A stretch of DNA of 64,000 nucleotides, taken from assembly GCA_022059125.1 (NCBI GenBank), contig JAEUWY010000020.1, forward strand, positions 1,178,001 through 1,242,000. The letters run 5' to 3'. Each line of letters starts with the position of its first letter. Position 1 is the first letter of the stretch. Shown here in pieces: positions 1-10,354 of this stretch. The notes under the pieces were generated by a model. It saw only the letters and a list, made by a program, of their open reading frames with translations, was not told where the DNA came from and searched no databases. This DNA is from Corynespora cassiicola (taxonomy: Eukaryota > Ascomycota > Dothideomycetes > Pleosporales > Corynesporascaceae). The position numbers and the translations under genes are program-made.

Positions 1-1787
1 CGATCATACCTTGAGGATTGCCTCCGGCTTTCAAGATCATCGCAATGGAGATCATCATTTCCCTGGGAAAAGATATATCATCGTATCGACGATGATTTCG
101 ACCTGCAAAGACCTGAAAATGACCAGTTTGAAGAAAAGTTCGGGTTTCCTTACAACTCAATGGAAGATCCTAGCCTCAAGACGATTCGCTGTCCAAATTG
201 CTCTCTTGACATCGAAATCCCGTGGATGCGTCTTTCGACAAATGGCCAGGAATCTCTGTTCGACTACCTTTCAAATGACACAGGTTTTGCGAGTCACTCG
301 TTTAGTGAGGAATGCGCATCTTGTAAATCCGTCATCACCCATGAAAAGCTTCGCGTCGCCAAATTCATTTACGATGCATCAGAACTTTGTAGCCAACAAA
401 GACCTCTTCCGGGGACGATACTTAATGGAGCTGGTATGCCTCAGATGACGGGTGACAAAAAGCGGATCGGTACTCATGATCCATTTTTCCCCAACAGATT
501 GATCCTCAATCTAAAAGAATTCAAACCGGATACACTACGAAGGGAAATAGACACACTCACGATTAGCGTACTGAAGTCACGCCTAGAAAAGATCATCTCA
601 GATCCTCTCCGTGTCCAGGTCATCAACTCTGAACAGTATGCGCCACAGAAGTTAGCCAAGGAAAGCAAAATAGCCCTGAGGAAAATGCTCAGTCATTATT
701 GGGATAACTCAAGCCCTTTCGCTCTTGATCTTGTCAGCGCAGTGATGAGGCAAGCGAGCTTCGTTCAAAAGATGCAAAAGATTGATTGGCTTCATAGTCC
801 ATCAGTCATGACGACGGTTCAGAGACTCGTTGTCAAATATCATCGGTTCGTCCGAATCATCGCAGAGAATCCCAAAAAGGTCGCTGTGCCGACTTTAGAC
901 GTGGATTTAGCGTGGGTGAGTACCTCGGCTCCCTTTTTGGCTCATTGGGTAGTAAGAGCTGCTATTCCAGGCGTTGAGTCGTTTGAAGGCATCAAAAGTA
1001 AAATTTACTAATAAATTTAAAGCATACACATCAGCTCACACCGGCGACATACTACAAATATACTGTAGCCGAGACAAAGAAATTCCTCAACCACGACGAC
1101 AAGATCCCCGAAGGCGATCTTCATGTCTCCTTTCAATGGACCTCGCAAGCATATGAAAAGAAGTATGGCCAGGTTTACTCCGAATGCGCATGCTGGTACT
1201 GTGAGTGTACCCGCGAGCCATTGCGCTCCTCATTTTTGAACAAGTTCAACCCAATGCGGTCTTCGGTCGACCTCGTAACCGTTTGCGACAAAGGGTTTCC
1301 CAAAGATCCAACTTTGGGTGTGCATGTGAGCAATCACAACGCCTTCAAGATGGAAGGGGAGGCCTACAGACTCCGAAATGGACACTGGGAGCAGTGGGCT
1401 CAGGTCCGCCGTCGCGAACTGGAGGAGTTAGATCTCCACTACGCCAAGGTGTGCAAGCGGTACCAGAAGAAGAACAAGTCGTCCGAGACACCCAAACGCG
1501 AAGACGACGCCTATGTCTATTCTGCGTATGGATACCCCATGTACTTTCCCATCTACATGCCGTACTATGCGGACCCGTCTAGTGGGGACCAACACTCAAC
1601 GACACATTCTTCGGGAGGTGGCGGATGCGCAGCCGGTACGTGCACAGCTAGTGCATCCATGGGTAGCTGTTCCGGAGGAGAGGGAACACTGTCGTGCAGT
1701 GCGAGCTGTGGTGGCCATGGTGACGTAGATGCTGGCTGTGGTTCTTGTGGTGGGGGAGGCGGAGGCTGCGGAGGCTGTGGTGGGTAG
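1..1787 (+). CDS. Glycine-rich domain-containing (DUF1399/GRDP-like) protein, 5' end missing
   Basis: Reading frame 1 is open from the first base, so the true start lies left of the window. Two exons are visible, 1-915 and 1023-1787. The intron at 916-1022 has a GTGAGT donor and a CTAAT branch, and splicing rebuilds the family signature VDLAW-HTHQL, where the split falls between W and H. At least 559 residues are present. The family (DUF1399, glycine-rich domain-containing proteins of plants and fungi) has conserved DLxWHxHQL motifs; its biochemical role is unsettled. Two CxxC pairs lie in the first 110 visible residues (CPNC, CASC), and CACWYC lies later. The last 60 residues are Gly/Cys/Ser-rich and end in GGCGGCGG, a tail seen in many fungal members. 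No signal peptide can be judged because the N-terminus is missing. Confidence 0.85.
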
Positions 1788-1998
1788 ATGGAAATAAGGT
1801 TTCCAAGGAGCGATGGGTCACGTGAGCATTTCACATAGTCCGTTTAGTTCCCAGGTTATTGTAGCATGCTAAGTGATTTTTCTGTGACTCTCTATAAAGT
1901 TCAATTCAATCATTAGGCTCTCAGGCAAGATCTTCGCTTTAACTTAATGCCCACAACCCCTCAAACGTCTGTTACCAAAGCTTATCCAGAGGCGGTCA

Positions 1999-3287
1999 CT
2001 AGCATAACTGATTTCCTTCTCTTTCCATTTCCGCTTCCAATCTTTCGATGTATTTCTTTGCTGTGTCTTCTTCTAATCCAAAAGCTAGTCGCACCATCTC
2101 ATATATAAGTTCATCAAAGCCTGGCCAGAATGGGTCGAGCTTGTCAAGAATGGCGTATATTCTTGAAGTTGAACCATTCAATTGATCTGCAATTGAAGGA
2201 ATTACTGGGCTTCCCTTCTTTTCTAAATTACTTTCCGCATCTTTGAACTTTTTAAGACATAGCTTTTGGGCCCTATCTGACTTTTGAAAATTTCGAAAGC
2301 CCTTATTTGCCGGGTCCTGAAGTATTTTTTGCATGCTGGCATCGGACTTTACAAGTGGGAAAGGCACTGTATAGATAAATCGTTATTAGCGCATTGGTAA
2401 GCGAAATAAATGACAGGAATGCATACTTGGATAGTGATTAACCTGTAAGGGTGCCGTTTGTGCAAATTGCCAATCAATTATGGCCAAGAAATTGTAGTCA
2501 TCGTCGACCAAAATGTTCTGGATTCCCATATCCATATGGTTCAAGTGGAATGACAAGTCTTCATTCTTGAAGAGTTTAGTGTTCGAAACGATATCGCAAA
2601 AGACAAAAGCACCGAGCACACAAAGCTTATAAGAATTGCCCAAGTCACCCGATTCGGATGTGATATTACGAACTGACTGAAGGCGAGCACTCCCCACGGC
2701 TTCAAAATACTGCTCTGATGTTTTGAAAGGACCATAGGAAGGGAAATTTTCTGCTTCAGCTGCAGCAAGTGGACCTATTGTCGCAATATTGCCGTCTTTG
2801 GGAAAATGAGAAATGGATCCGATCTGGTTGAAAGTGAACGTGGCCAACTCTGCCTGTACAGCCGTCCATTGAGAAATAATATGTTCTTGAATACTCATCT
2901 AGTCTCTGGTCAATAGATACACTCTTTGATAGAATAGAATTGTACGGCACATACCGGAAGATCGCACATATTAAACGCGACATCTTGCAATGTATTCCCA
3001 TAGAAGCCCTCAATGAGCATATAGCATGCACCGACTGCCATGGCTTGAGGAGATCCTGATGGTTCGTAGGCATAAAGCTTGGGAGTTGGAACAAATTTGA
3101 CGTTAAATTGAAGGAATCTCATGGTTTCTACTTCGCATTGGATTTCGTAGAGTTCCAAAGCTTCAGTCATGGAGTTGCTGCTGTTGGGGTGGCGGGGCAA
3201 CCGCATTCGGGCAATGATCAAACTCTTATCTTGAAGTAGGAACTCGAGACAACACCAATCGTGTCCTGCAGAGAAAGGATCACTCAT
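1999..3287 (-). CDS. Aminoglycoside phosphotransferase (APH)-like kinase domain protein
   Basis: Three exons were read: 3287-2955, 2898-2427 and 2366-1999. Introns 2899-2954 (GTATGT...CTAG) and 2367-2426 (GTATGC...ACAG) join to one frame of about 390 residues. The fold is a fungal APH family (protein-kinase-like). The catalytic loop is visible near residues 232-239 as HxDxxxxN (HMDMGIQN), followed by ILVDDD. The DFG-equivalent reads IIDWQ near residue 253, where most relatives have IDWE. The N-lobe strand (LIIARMRLPRH) matches the usual W/IARxRLPR. The natural substrate of this large family is unknown. The start is uncertain: 3287 is the only in-frame ATG, but the frame stays open and coding-like to about 3359 (residues IKALHCFKSF...), so a short upstream exon has probably been missed. 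Cytosolic; no membrane segment was seen. Confidence 0.8.
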
Positions 3288-4223
3288 CTTTGCCGTCTGT
3301 GAGAGTGATTTTGTTGCTAAATTAAATGATTTGAAGCAATGCAAGGCTTTAATAGCCAATTCAAATAAGCAAAGGTCTTTTATGTTACTGAATTCGTTAC
3401 TATTGAGACTCTGTGATTATACGTTCCTCATAATTTTCTTGAATTAATCTATCTATAATGTCCTCGGCTGCTTGATGCATCCCCTGTGATCACCCACAGA
3501 TGAAAAAAAAACCCTCGACCTGAAAAGCGTACAAATTGGTAGCTCCATGTAACAGGCAGGATTGCATTCCCCATGTCGACTTCAGAAAGGTACAGCCTCG
3601 GTGATGAGTATCTAACCTTCAAGTGCAAAGCAAACACTCTGGACTGGATGAATGCTTCTCCATGCGATGATATAAGCCTCTTCAGGTTCACCAGCACCTC
3701 ATATTAAACCCATTAAGCCTCGACAAGGAGCACCGGCATACGAGCTTGTATGCAAAGAAGCTCAAGCCTGGCCCCGCCCGATCGCTTGCTGGCCTTCCCA
3801 ACAAAGTTAGGTGGTGAGCCAATCGTCTGACGCCACCCTCCAACTCCAAACCACCTCAGGCATCAGAATGTCTTGGCATCGTTATCGCATCCGCTGCTCC
3901 TCTGCGCCTTTTTACGCCTTCTGCACGACATGGCCAATCGCACTCCCGGCACCAACTGCTGCCTAAGAAGCGAGGCCACAGTGTAGACAGGACGCGTACG
4001 TAGCATAGATTCCCATGCCGCGATATCCATCATCGAAGAACGGCAATGAACGCATCGACTCGCAGCGCTGCCCGAGGGTGGCGTCGCAACGATAAAACAC
4101 GACGCGTTTCTACCCCCGAAACAAATGCAGCATCGCAACGCCTTAGAGCTTTCCCCAAGACGCAGATCGAGTCGTGGCAAAACTTAGCCTTTTAAATATC
4201 CATTGGCCAAGTAATTCCAGAAT
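3288..4223. other. Intergenic stretch, no supportable gene
   Basis: Between the head of the APH-like gene and the head of the membrane protein at 4224 only short, unrelated open frames occur on both strands. None shows splice-compatible continuation or a recognisable motif. It should hold the divergent promoters of both neighbours and possibly the missing first exon of the APH-like gene at its left end. No clear TATA box was seen. Confidence 0.6.
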
Positions 4224-6063
4224 ATGCAACCGCACTCTTCTTCTTCGCGTCCAGTGTACCGCCATCCGGCTTCTGGCGCTGCTTCTTTTGTTTCCGCGAG
4301 CATCGGCGATCAGGTCACGAGCCCCACAAACGGTTACTTTGCCGCTAGAACTCACCCTGCAGACATGTTTATTGATACCGCTGCTGCGAATAAGGGCGCC
4401 GGCCCCTCAATCACGGTTCAGCCGGGCAGTGGCGGCGGGGAGGCAGAGACGACGCCATTGCTAGAGAACTTTGTCGGACAGGAAGCTCCGCCTAGTTATC
4501 TTGAGGCGACGACCCCCGGGCTGTATGCACGGCCGAGTGGAGATGAGGAGGCGCGATTGCTGTCATTCGACGGGCGGCCAGGAGCTGGGTTGGGATCGCC
4601 GACACCATCATACAAGGAAGTGGGATACAGGAGAAGGGGTTTGAGGGAGCAGTGTACGAGGAGGAGGATGCTGAAGTGGATGGGCATAATTCTCGCAATC
4701 ATTTTGTTGATCGTGATCATCGCGGCCGCAACACCTAAAACGAAACAAGTAAGTTGTGCAAACGATGGACCATGATACATGAATGCTAACAAGCACATAG
4801 TCGAATGTATCACCAATACCCATCCCCGCACAGCCGGTGGAGTCGCTCCCCGCAAAGCCCGGCGTACCGTCGGCGCCGAAGCAAACATTCCCCATTCGAT
4901 GGCCGTCACGGTGCGGCAAGAATTATAATACCAATAGCGAGGAATACAGCTTTGGCACTCCGCAAGAGCTTAATATCCAAGAGAGCATCCACCAGCTTGA
5001 TGGCCCATATAAGCGAGTGTCGGGGTGGATACATGTGGCTCAAGCTCCAGATGATCAACCTGCTGGGACTATCCAGGCCAAGTTTGCCTATGCGGTCTCT
5101 TCGTCGGTTGATGTCAATAGCATCAAGTACAGCTTGAGCCCGACCGGCCTTGTTGTTGGAGATCCGAGTTTTCCCGACGGATTCGATGGGATCCGCAAGG
5201 GCAGGGCATGTCTGGGTGTCTCAATCGTCTTGTACGTGGCCAAGGGGGCAAAGTTGGAGAACCTCAAGATCCAGTCGACACACCTGGGCATGCAAGTTCA
5301 TGAGGGAGTCAAGTTTTCAGTCACCAACCAGACCTCCATATCGCTCACCACGGGCACGCTCGACTCGGTATCGTTCAACTCGCGGGAGACAAGACTGGAA
5401 ACAATCTCCGGCTCCATCAGCGGAAAATACTCACTCTTCGACCTCCTCTCCATCAGGACGAAGAGCGGCTCCGTAAACGTAAACATTGAGCCCAAAGAGG
5501 CCGCCGAGGATGGCACCGAAGCAGCGATCTTCATCGCAAACTCGCAGTCCGGCAGCATCCGCGCCGACTTTGAGCGCAAGCGCATCCCCGACCGGGACTA
5601 CCAAGTCACAATCGATACCAACGTCGGCTCCGTGGACGGCACCTTCATCCACGGCTCCAAGACGACCATCACGTCCGTCGCCGGCTTCGTCACCGCAGAC
5701 ATCCTCCCCTTCAAGTCGGGCGACTACGAGTCCACGCTCGAGACGGAGACGTCGTCGGGACAGACGAACTTGCGCCTCAGGTCCCCCTACAAGGCTGCCG
5801 GCTCCGTCATGAACAAGTTCACGAGCCGCCACAAGAGCGTCTCGGGCGCCATCGATCTGACGTATCCGCAAGAGTGGGAGGGCCATCTCGAGGGCACGTC
5901 CATGAATGGGAGTCTGCATCTGCAGGGCAAGGACCTGGAGCTCATAAGGCAGGACGAAAAGCCGGGGAAGAACATGGTCGAGGCGAAGAAGGGGACGGGG
6001 AGCAGCAGCATGGCCTTCAAGACGGTGAGCGGGGGATGCGAGGTCAAGGTTGGCAAGCTGTGA
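4224..6063 (+). CDS. Single-pass membrane protein with adhesin-like (DUF4097/DUF7330-type) repeat domain
   Basis: Two exons, 4224-4748 and 4801-6063, are joined across a 52 nt intron (GTAAGT, branch GCTAAC, CATAG), giving 595 residues. Residues 1-150 are polar and disordered and carry a PPSY motif (89-92), which could bind WW domains such as those of Rsp5-type ligases (inference). A basic stretch (RRRGL, TRRRMLKW) precedes one strong membrane helix at about 152-170. The C-terminal part has repeated short strand-turn units of the type TxSGS, TNVGS and SVAG, as in DUF4097 putative adhesins and the fungal DUF7330 family. The basic residues before the helix and the absence of a signal peptide suggest a type II orientation, with the repeat domain in the lumen or outside. 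Function unknown. The 3' exon is GC-rich and creates long antisense open frames that are not genes. Confidence 0.8.
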
Positions 6064-6300
6064 GGCCAAGAAGGGAGGGGGAGGGGGGGAGAGGGGTGGG
6101 GTGGGGGTGAGGTGGATCTAGTTCGAGCTTTGGGCCTCTGATTGATTGATATTTTTGGGTGGTATATCACGGCGCATATTAGGAGTTGCACACGGGGGTT
6201 CTTGGTGGGGCTGAGGCTAGCAAAGGCTTTATTCTTCTCCTTCTCCTTACGAGTCCTCAAAAACGGATCAGTTGATACATCATGACCTGATTTTTTTTTT

Positions 6301-6485
6301 CTATCTTTGTTTTCTTGTACCTGGTGTATAGAAACGAAGTGCTATGATTGCGCCGTCGGCGTCATCGCGGATGGTACATGGCTTTACTTTGCTCTCGCCT
6401 CCAGAACTCCTGAAGAACAGACCAGTTTATAATGCTCCTTTTCAGTTTCCTATTTTTGTTTCTCGTCCCTGGTGTAATAGAAACG
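6301..6485. repeat. Imperfect 36 bp direct repeat, two copies
   Basis: Copies at 6301-6336 and 6450-6485 share the frame CTAT-T-TTTGTTT...CCTGGTGTA...TAGAAACG with a handful of substitutions and one shifted base. Both lie just downstream of the membrane-protein gene, so this may be a duplicated 3' UTR or polyadenylation segment. Confidence 0.6.
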
Positions 6486-8771
6486 CCATAGTATGTATGA
6501 TGCAATAATCACCGGCCTCAACAATCCGACGCCGGCTTGGGGAGCGCCAAAAAAAAAAGGTCCGTTCTCCCCCTTCTCCATCCGTGCAATTTGGCCCAGG
6601 CCCCATGGCGCACAATTTTTTTTATTCGCGCTTGATTTCGACCGAGCAGTCTAGGTTTGTCTGCCCGGAGCTTCCGACAAGGCGCACGCGGCTCAAGTTT
6701 CCTGAGAAATCAGGTTGGCGCACGCGCGTTCCGGGGATGTTCGCCACACGCCCATGGTGTTGGGAACTTGGGATATCCCACCAGGAGGGTGCCGCTTGTG
6801 CCCGCCTAGCGCGCCCATGGTGCAGCATAGGGCTGGACCTGCCCAGCGAGACCATCCCGGCTCCGCTTTTACATTCGGTACATTTGGGCACCAACTCATT
6901 TTCCGCTGCAAAGGGATCCCCGCCATCTGACGTCAAAAGCATTTGCCGACCGCGCATGGTCATGGTTGATGGAGTAGAGTGCGCCAGCCAAGTCTGCCTA
7001 CTCGACTGGGCCGGTAGAAATGTCTCGAAAGGAAAAGTCATGTGTGCTGAAAAAGACTAGTCGCAACGGCCCCAGGTATCGGTTTTTGGGGGGAGGGGGA
7101 CTGGGATTCAGCTCATTTTACTTTGCAAGCCATATCCCTGAGGTCTGGCGATTGAGGGTTCACGATCCATCACGATCGTCAATAAAGATAGAATGCGGCT
7201 CTTCGGATGATCCTCACTTAGCTCCGCGGTGAAATTCATATCGATAGCGGAGGGTAGGGCTGATTTGGTCATAGACAACCCGGCAGGAGGATGGTCCCAT
7301 CACCACATGAAGATCAGTGCAGATACTCAAACCCCTTTGCGGGGCAGTGAACTCCGAATGTAAAGCCATATTGTTGAGGCCAGTATTGTGGATGTAGATA
7401 GAGTTTGATGGAGGCAGTGGTACTACAATCTTGTTTCTATTGCCTCCGGGCATTACGGTAACAGTAAGGGGTTATCAGGGACGCCTCCTCATAGGGTGGG
7501 ACTTGCCCAGCAGCGAAATCGATCGTGCTGCGGCCTTGCACATTGAAAAAAAGAGTAGATTTTGAAATGCGATCAAACGTCCGATGGGCAAAGATATCGG
7601 CGGCGGCGTTTGCCTATTTGGCCTCGTGATAGCGATCCCATCGAATGTGAAGCCTAGAAGGACAATATTGTGTCGTACAGTTCCTGTTGTAGACTAGGCC
7701 TCCACGGCGACGATCCAGTTCATTCTGGAGACAAGTAAGCCACTTTCGTTTAAGTGTTCTATTTATTCTCAGGAGACGAGCAGACCAGATCCTTGCCCCG
7801 TCTTGGATAGAGGCAGGTGTCGGAGTCTAGACGGTCCCTATTTGGGAGGCCATTGCAGCTGGCCGAAGCATCAAGGGACGTTTTCTATGCGACAGACCAC
7901 GTGTTGAGACGAAGAATGTAAGCGTCAATACAGTTTAGAAAGGAATCTTCGCAGAGGCCCTGAGATATGGTGCGGGGGAAGAAGATGGCCCCCAGTGTCT
8001 CTTCCGTATGGCTTGCAGAAAGCAAGGGATGGCCGTGAGAACGGGAGTGCGCCATTCCCCTTCTAGAAGACAAGGCCAGTACCAAGCAACCAAGACGGAC
8101 GGAGGTGACGAGATGTGCGGGCCGTGATTGCGCAGTGGTTCATCGGATATGGCACTCAAAGGGTTGCTAGGGCGCATCTACAATATGCCCATGGGCGAAA
8201 TTGCCACACCATGTCATGCAGCGAGCCCCTCTGCGGAGGAGAGTGGCATGACAGTGGCTGAATCGCAGATGATGAGCTCTACCAAGATGCCTTCATGCTG
8301 TCAAAGCGACGAGAAGGGAACGAGGTGCACGGCAGATTGACAAATCTGCGCGGATAGGCCGGAACAAGGCAGGTGAGGCAGCAAGGTGAGCGGGCTGGCG
8401 GCTAATGGTGGTTGGACCTGGAGCCGTTTCTACGAGGCAAGGCGCCGAATGCAAAACATCGAGAGGCAGATGGGCCAGCTCGGACGCGCTCTCGGACGCG
8501 CCCACAGACGCTGATGTGCGCGTGTGGCGGGCTAGGCTGCGGGGAAGATCAAACACATGGCCTGCAGCGCAGTGCATATGGCGTTGGGGTGGTGTTGCGA
8601 TGGCTCCAGATGTCAATCCTGTCAAACGTCGAGCGGCGCTACGGCGTGCAGAGAGGCTCTTGGGCCACTGGCAAGGTGGGCAACGGCAGTCTCACGATGG
8701 CACGCGAGGCTGCTGGGTGGTCTTGTCGCGGCTGGGTGAGTACATTGTCGGGGGTCGTGCGCGAGGGGGGC

Positions 8772-8808
8772 GAGGGTCGAGGGTCGAGGGTCGAGGGTCG
8801 CGAGGGTC
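8772..8808. repeat. Short 7 bp tandem repeat (GAGGGTC)
   Basis: Four perfect head-to-tail copies of GAGGGTC occupy 8772-8799, with a fifth at 8802-8808 after a GC spacer. This is a simple-sequence tract with no coding support. Confidence 0.85.
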
Positions 8809-10158
8809 ACGGCGGGTATCCCTAGTCCCGGACCCCAGTGCTGACTGCGCGGCGCATCGTCGAGGTGCAGACGTAGTTGCGGCCCCAAGAGCGAGGGCGG
8901 TGCGCCAGGTCGGTCGCAAGACGGCCCCGAGTCGACGTGTAGCAGTGTGCAGTGTTCGCGGTCGGGACGCGGGGAGGGCCTGGCGAGCAGAGGTTCGGCG
9001 CCGTGAGTACTTCTCAGACCGCGCCCTCGGCCAGTCTTGGGCGGATATGAATTCCGAGGCACGCTTTGTCATCCGCCAAGCATCGCGACCTCACGACCGC
9101 GCGACCACCTTCTGCCTGCCCACCAACCGCTCCCAGGCCGGCCTGCAGGCATGCGTCTCCACAGCATCCACCGCACCGCCATGGCTGGCATCTCCAGTCT
9201 GCGCCGCGCCCGACGATTCGACGGACGATGCCGGCGGAAACCCAGCTTCGCGGCGGACCATGGGCCGAGCTCGCCGTCGACGTGTCGAGGGATCGTTTCA
9301 GCCCGTTTCAGCTGTGGTCGCGTCGCCAAATCCTCGACGTGACATGGCCGGCACTCAGCTCCCCTCGTCCCTCCCAGCCCAAGGCTGCCTGCTCAATTAG
9401 GACCGTGGGAGCCGGGGTCGTCCTCTTCAAGAGTTTCGTGTTGCGAATAGGGCTCGCCGCACTGGCCCTCTTCCCTCGACAGCCGGCTTCCTCCTTGTCC
9501 GAACGAAGATCAGGTCTGGCTACTCGCCCTCGACCTCGCTCCGAGCCTGAGATGAGGCCATCCTGCGGTGCGAGTGCGCCCCAATCCGGCCAAGCTGGTC
9601 GCTGTCCTGCCCCCCTCCACCCCAGCAGCCCTGTAGGGAGTCTGTAGGGAGCCCTGTTCATGGCGGGCTCCACCCTCCACCACACGATTCCCGTTCAGTG
9701 AACACCTCTGCTCCAAGTTGCCGCTGTTCCAGAGCTGCAGCCAAGGCCCCTCCCGACGCACTGCTTCAAACCAAAGCGCCCAAGTACTCGTTCCTTTGCG
9801 TCAACCGTCTTCCCACATGTCATTTCATCTCATTACCTCTGCGCGGAACTCTCCAAACCCGTGTTTCCTCATATAGTCTTACCGTCCCGCAAGCTGTCAT
9901 TCCTTTTACTTTGGCCTCGTCACTCTTTACGATCCTAGCCCTATTATTCTTACCTGTCCATTCTTTTGAAACTACTGGAGCGGGCTCCTTTCCGCGCTGG
10001 CTGCGAAGGGAACTTTGTTCTCCGTACACTCATTTAATCTGTCTGCACAGTTTACTTTTCCACCACACCCACCCACCCACCTCGACAGTCGCACAAGACT
10101 ATCGACTGGCTACATTCCTTTGACCAGAAAGTCTCTCTTTCACTATCTGACCAGAAAT

Positions 10159-10301
10159 GTAAGTCCTTTCCCCCCTCTCCCTTGCATCACTTGACAGCTT
10201 CCCCCCCACGAGCCCGCCGCCGCCAGATGCATGTCGCCCCTCTAAGCTCGGCGCAAGACCTTGGACTGCCTGTTTTGGTGCTAACAGCTGCGCCAATCTA
10301 G
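10159..10301 (+). promoter_or_regulatory. Probable 5' UTR intron of the Rua1-type gene
   Basis: The donor GTAAGT at 10159 follows a pyrimidine-rich leader. A CTAAC branch at 10281-10285 lies 15 bases before the acceptor TCTAG at 10297-10301. Unspliced RNA would contain ATG TAA at 10157-10162, a minimal start-stop upstream frame, and splicing destroys it. The intron ends 53 bases before the chosen start codon at 10355. RNA-seq would settle it. Confidence 0.5.
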
Positions 10302-10354
10302 CTCACACACGGCACCCACCTCGAGGCCATTTTCGATAGAGGACGAGGCTAAAG

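Larger units (their letters stand above)
6064..10158. other. 4.1 kb gene-poor, GC-rich stretch upstream of the Rua1-type gene
   Basis: No open frame here has a recognisable domain, consistent splice structure or sensible codon bias. The longest (about 331 codons at 8405-9400) is opposed by equally long antisense frames and consists of Arg/Ala/Ser-rich text typical of GC-rich noncoding DNA. The first 400 bases hold the 3' region of the preceding gene, including G-rich, T-rich and short duplicated segments. From about 9700 the sequence turns pyrimidine-rich (CT tracts, CACCCACCCACC), as is common for fungal core promoters and 5' UTRs. One small minus-strand frame at 7453-7214 (79 codons, ATG start) reads like protein but has no support beyond that. 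Confidence 0.55.

Noticed and set aside
5431..6069. 212-codon minus-strand frame
   Set aside because: Antisense shadow of the GC-rich second exon of the adhesin-like gene, which has the better-supported sequence.
7214..7453. 79-codon minus-strand frame with ATG
   Set aside because: Reads slightly like protein but is too short and isolated to support without transcript data.
8405..9400. 331-codon plus-strand open frame
   Set aside because: Arg/Ala/Ser-rich translation without any domain, equal antisense frames, GC-rich context and no splice or start logic; treated as chance.
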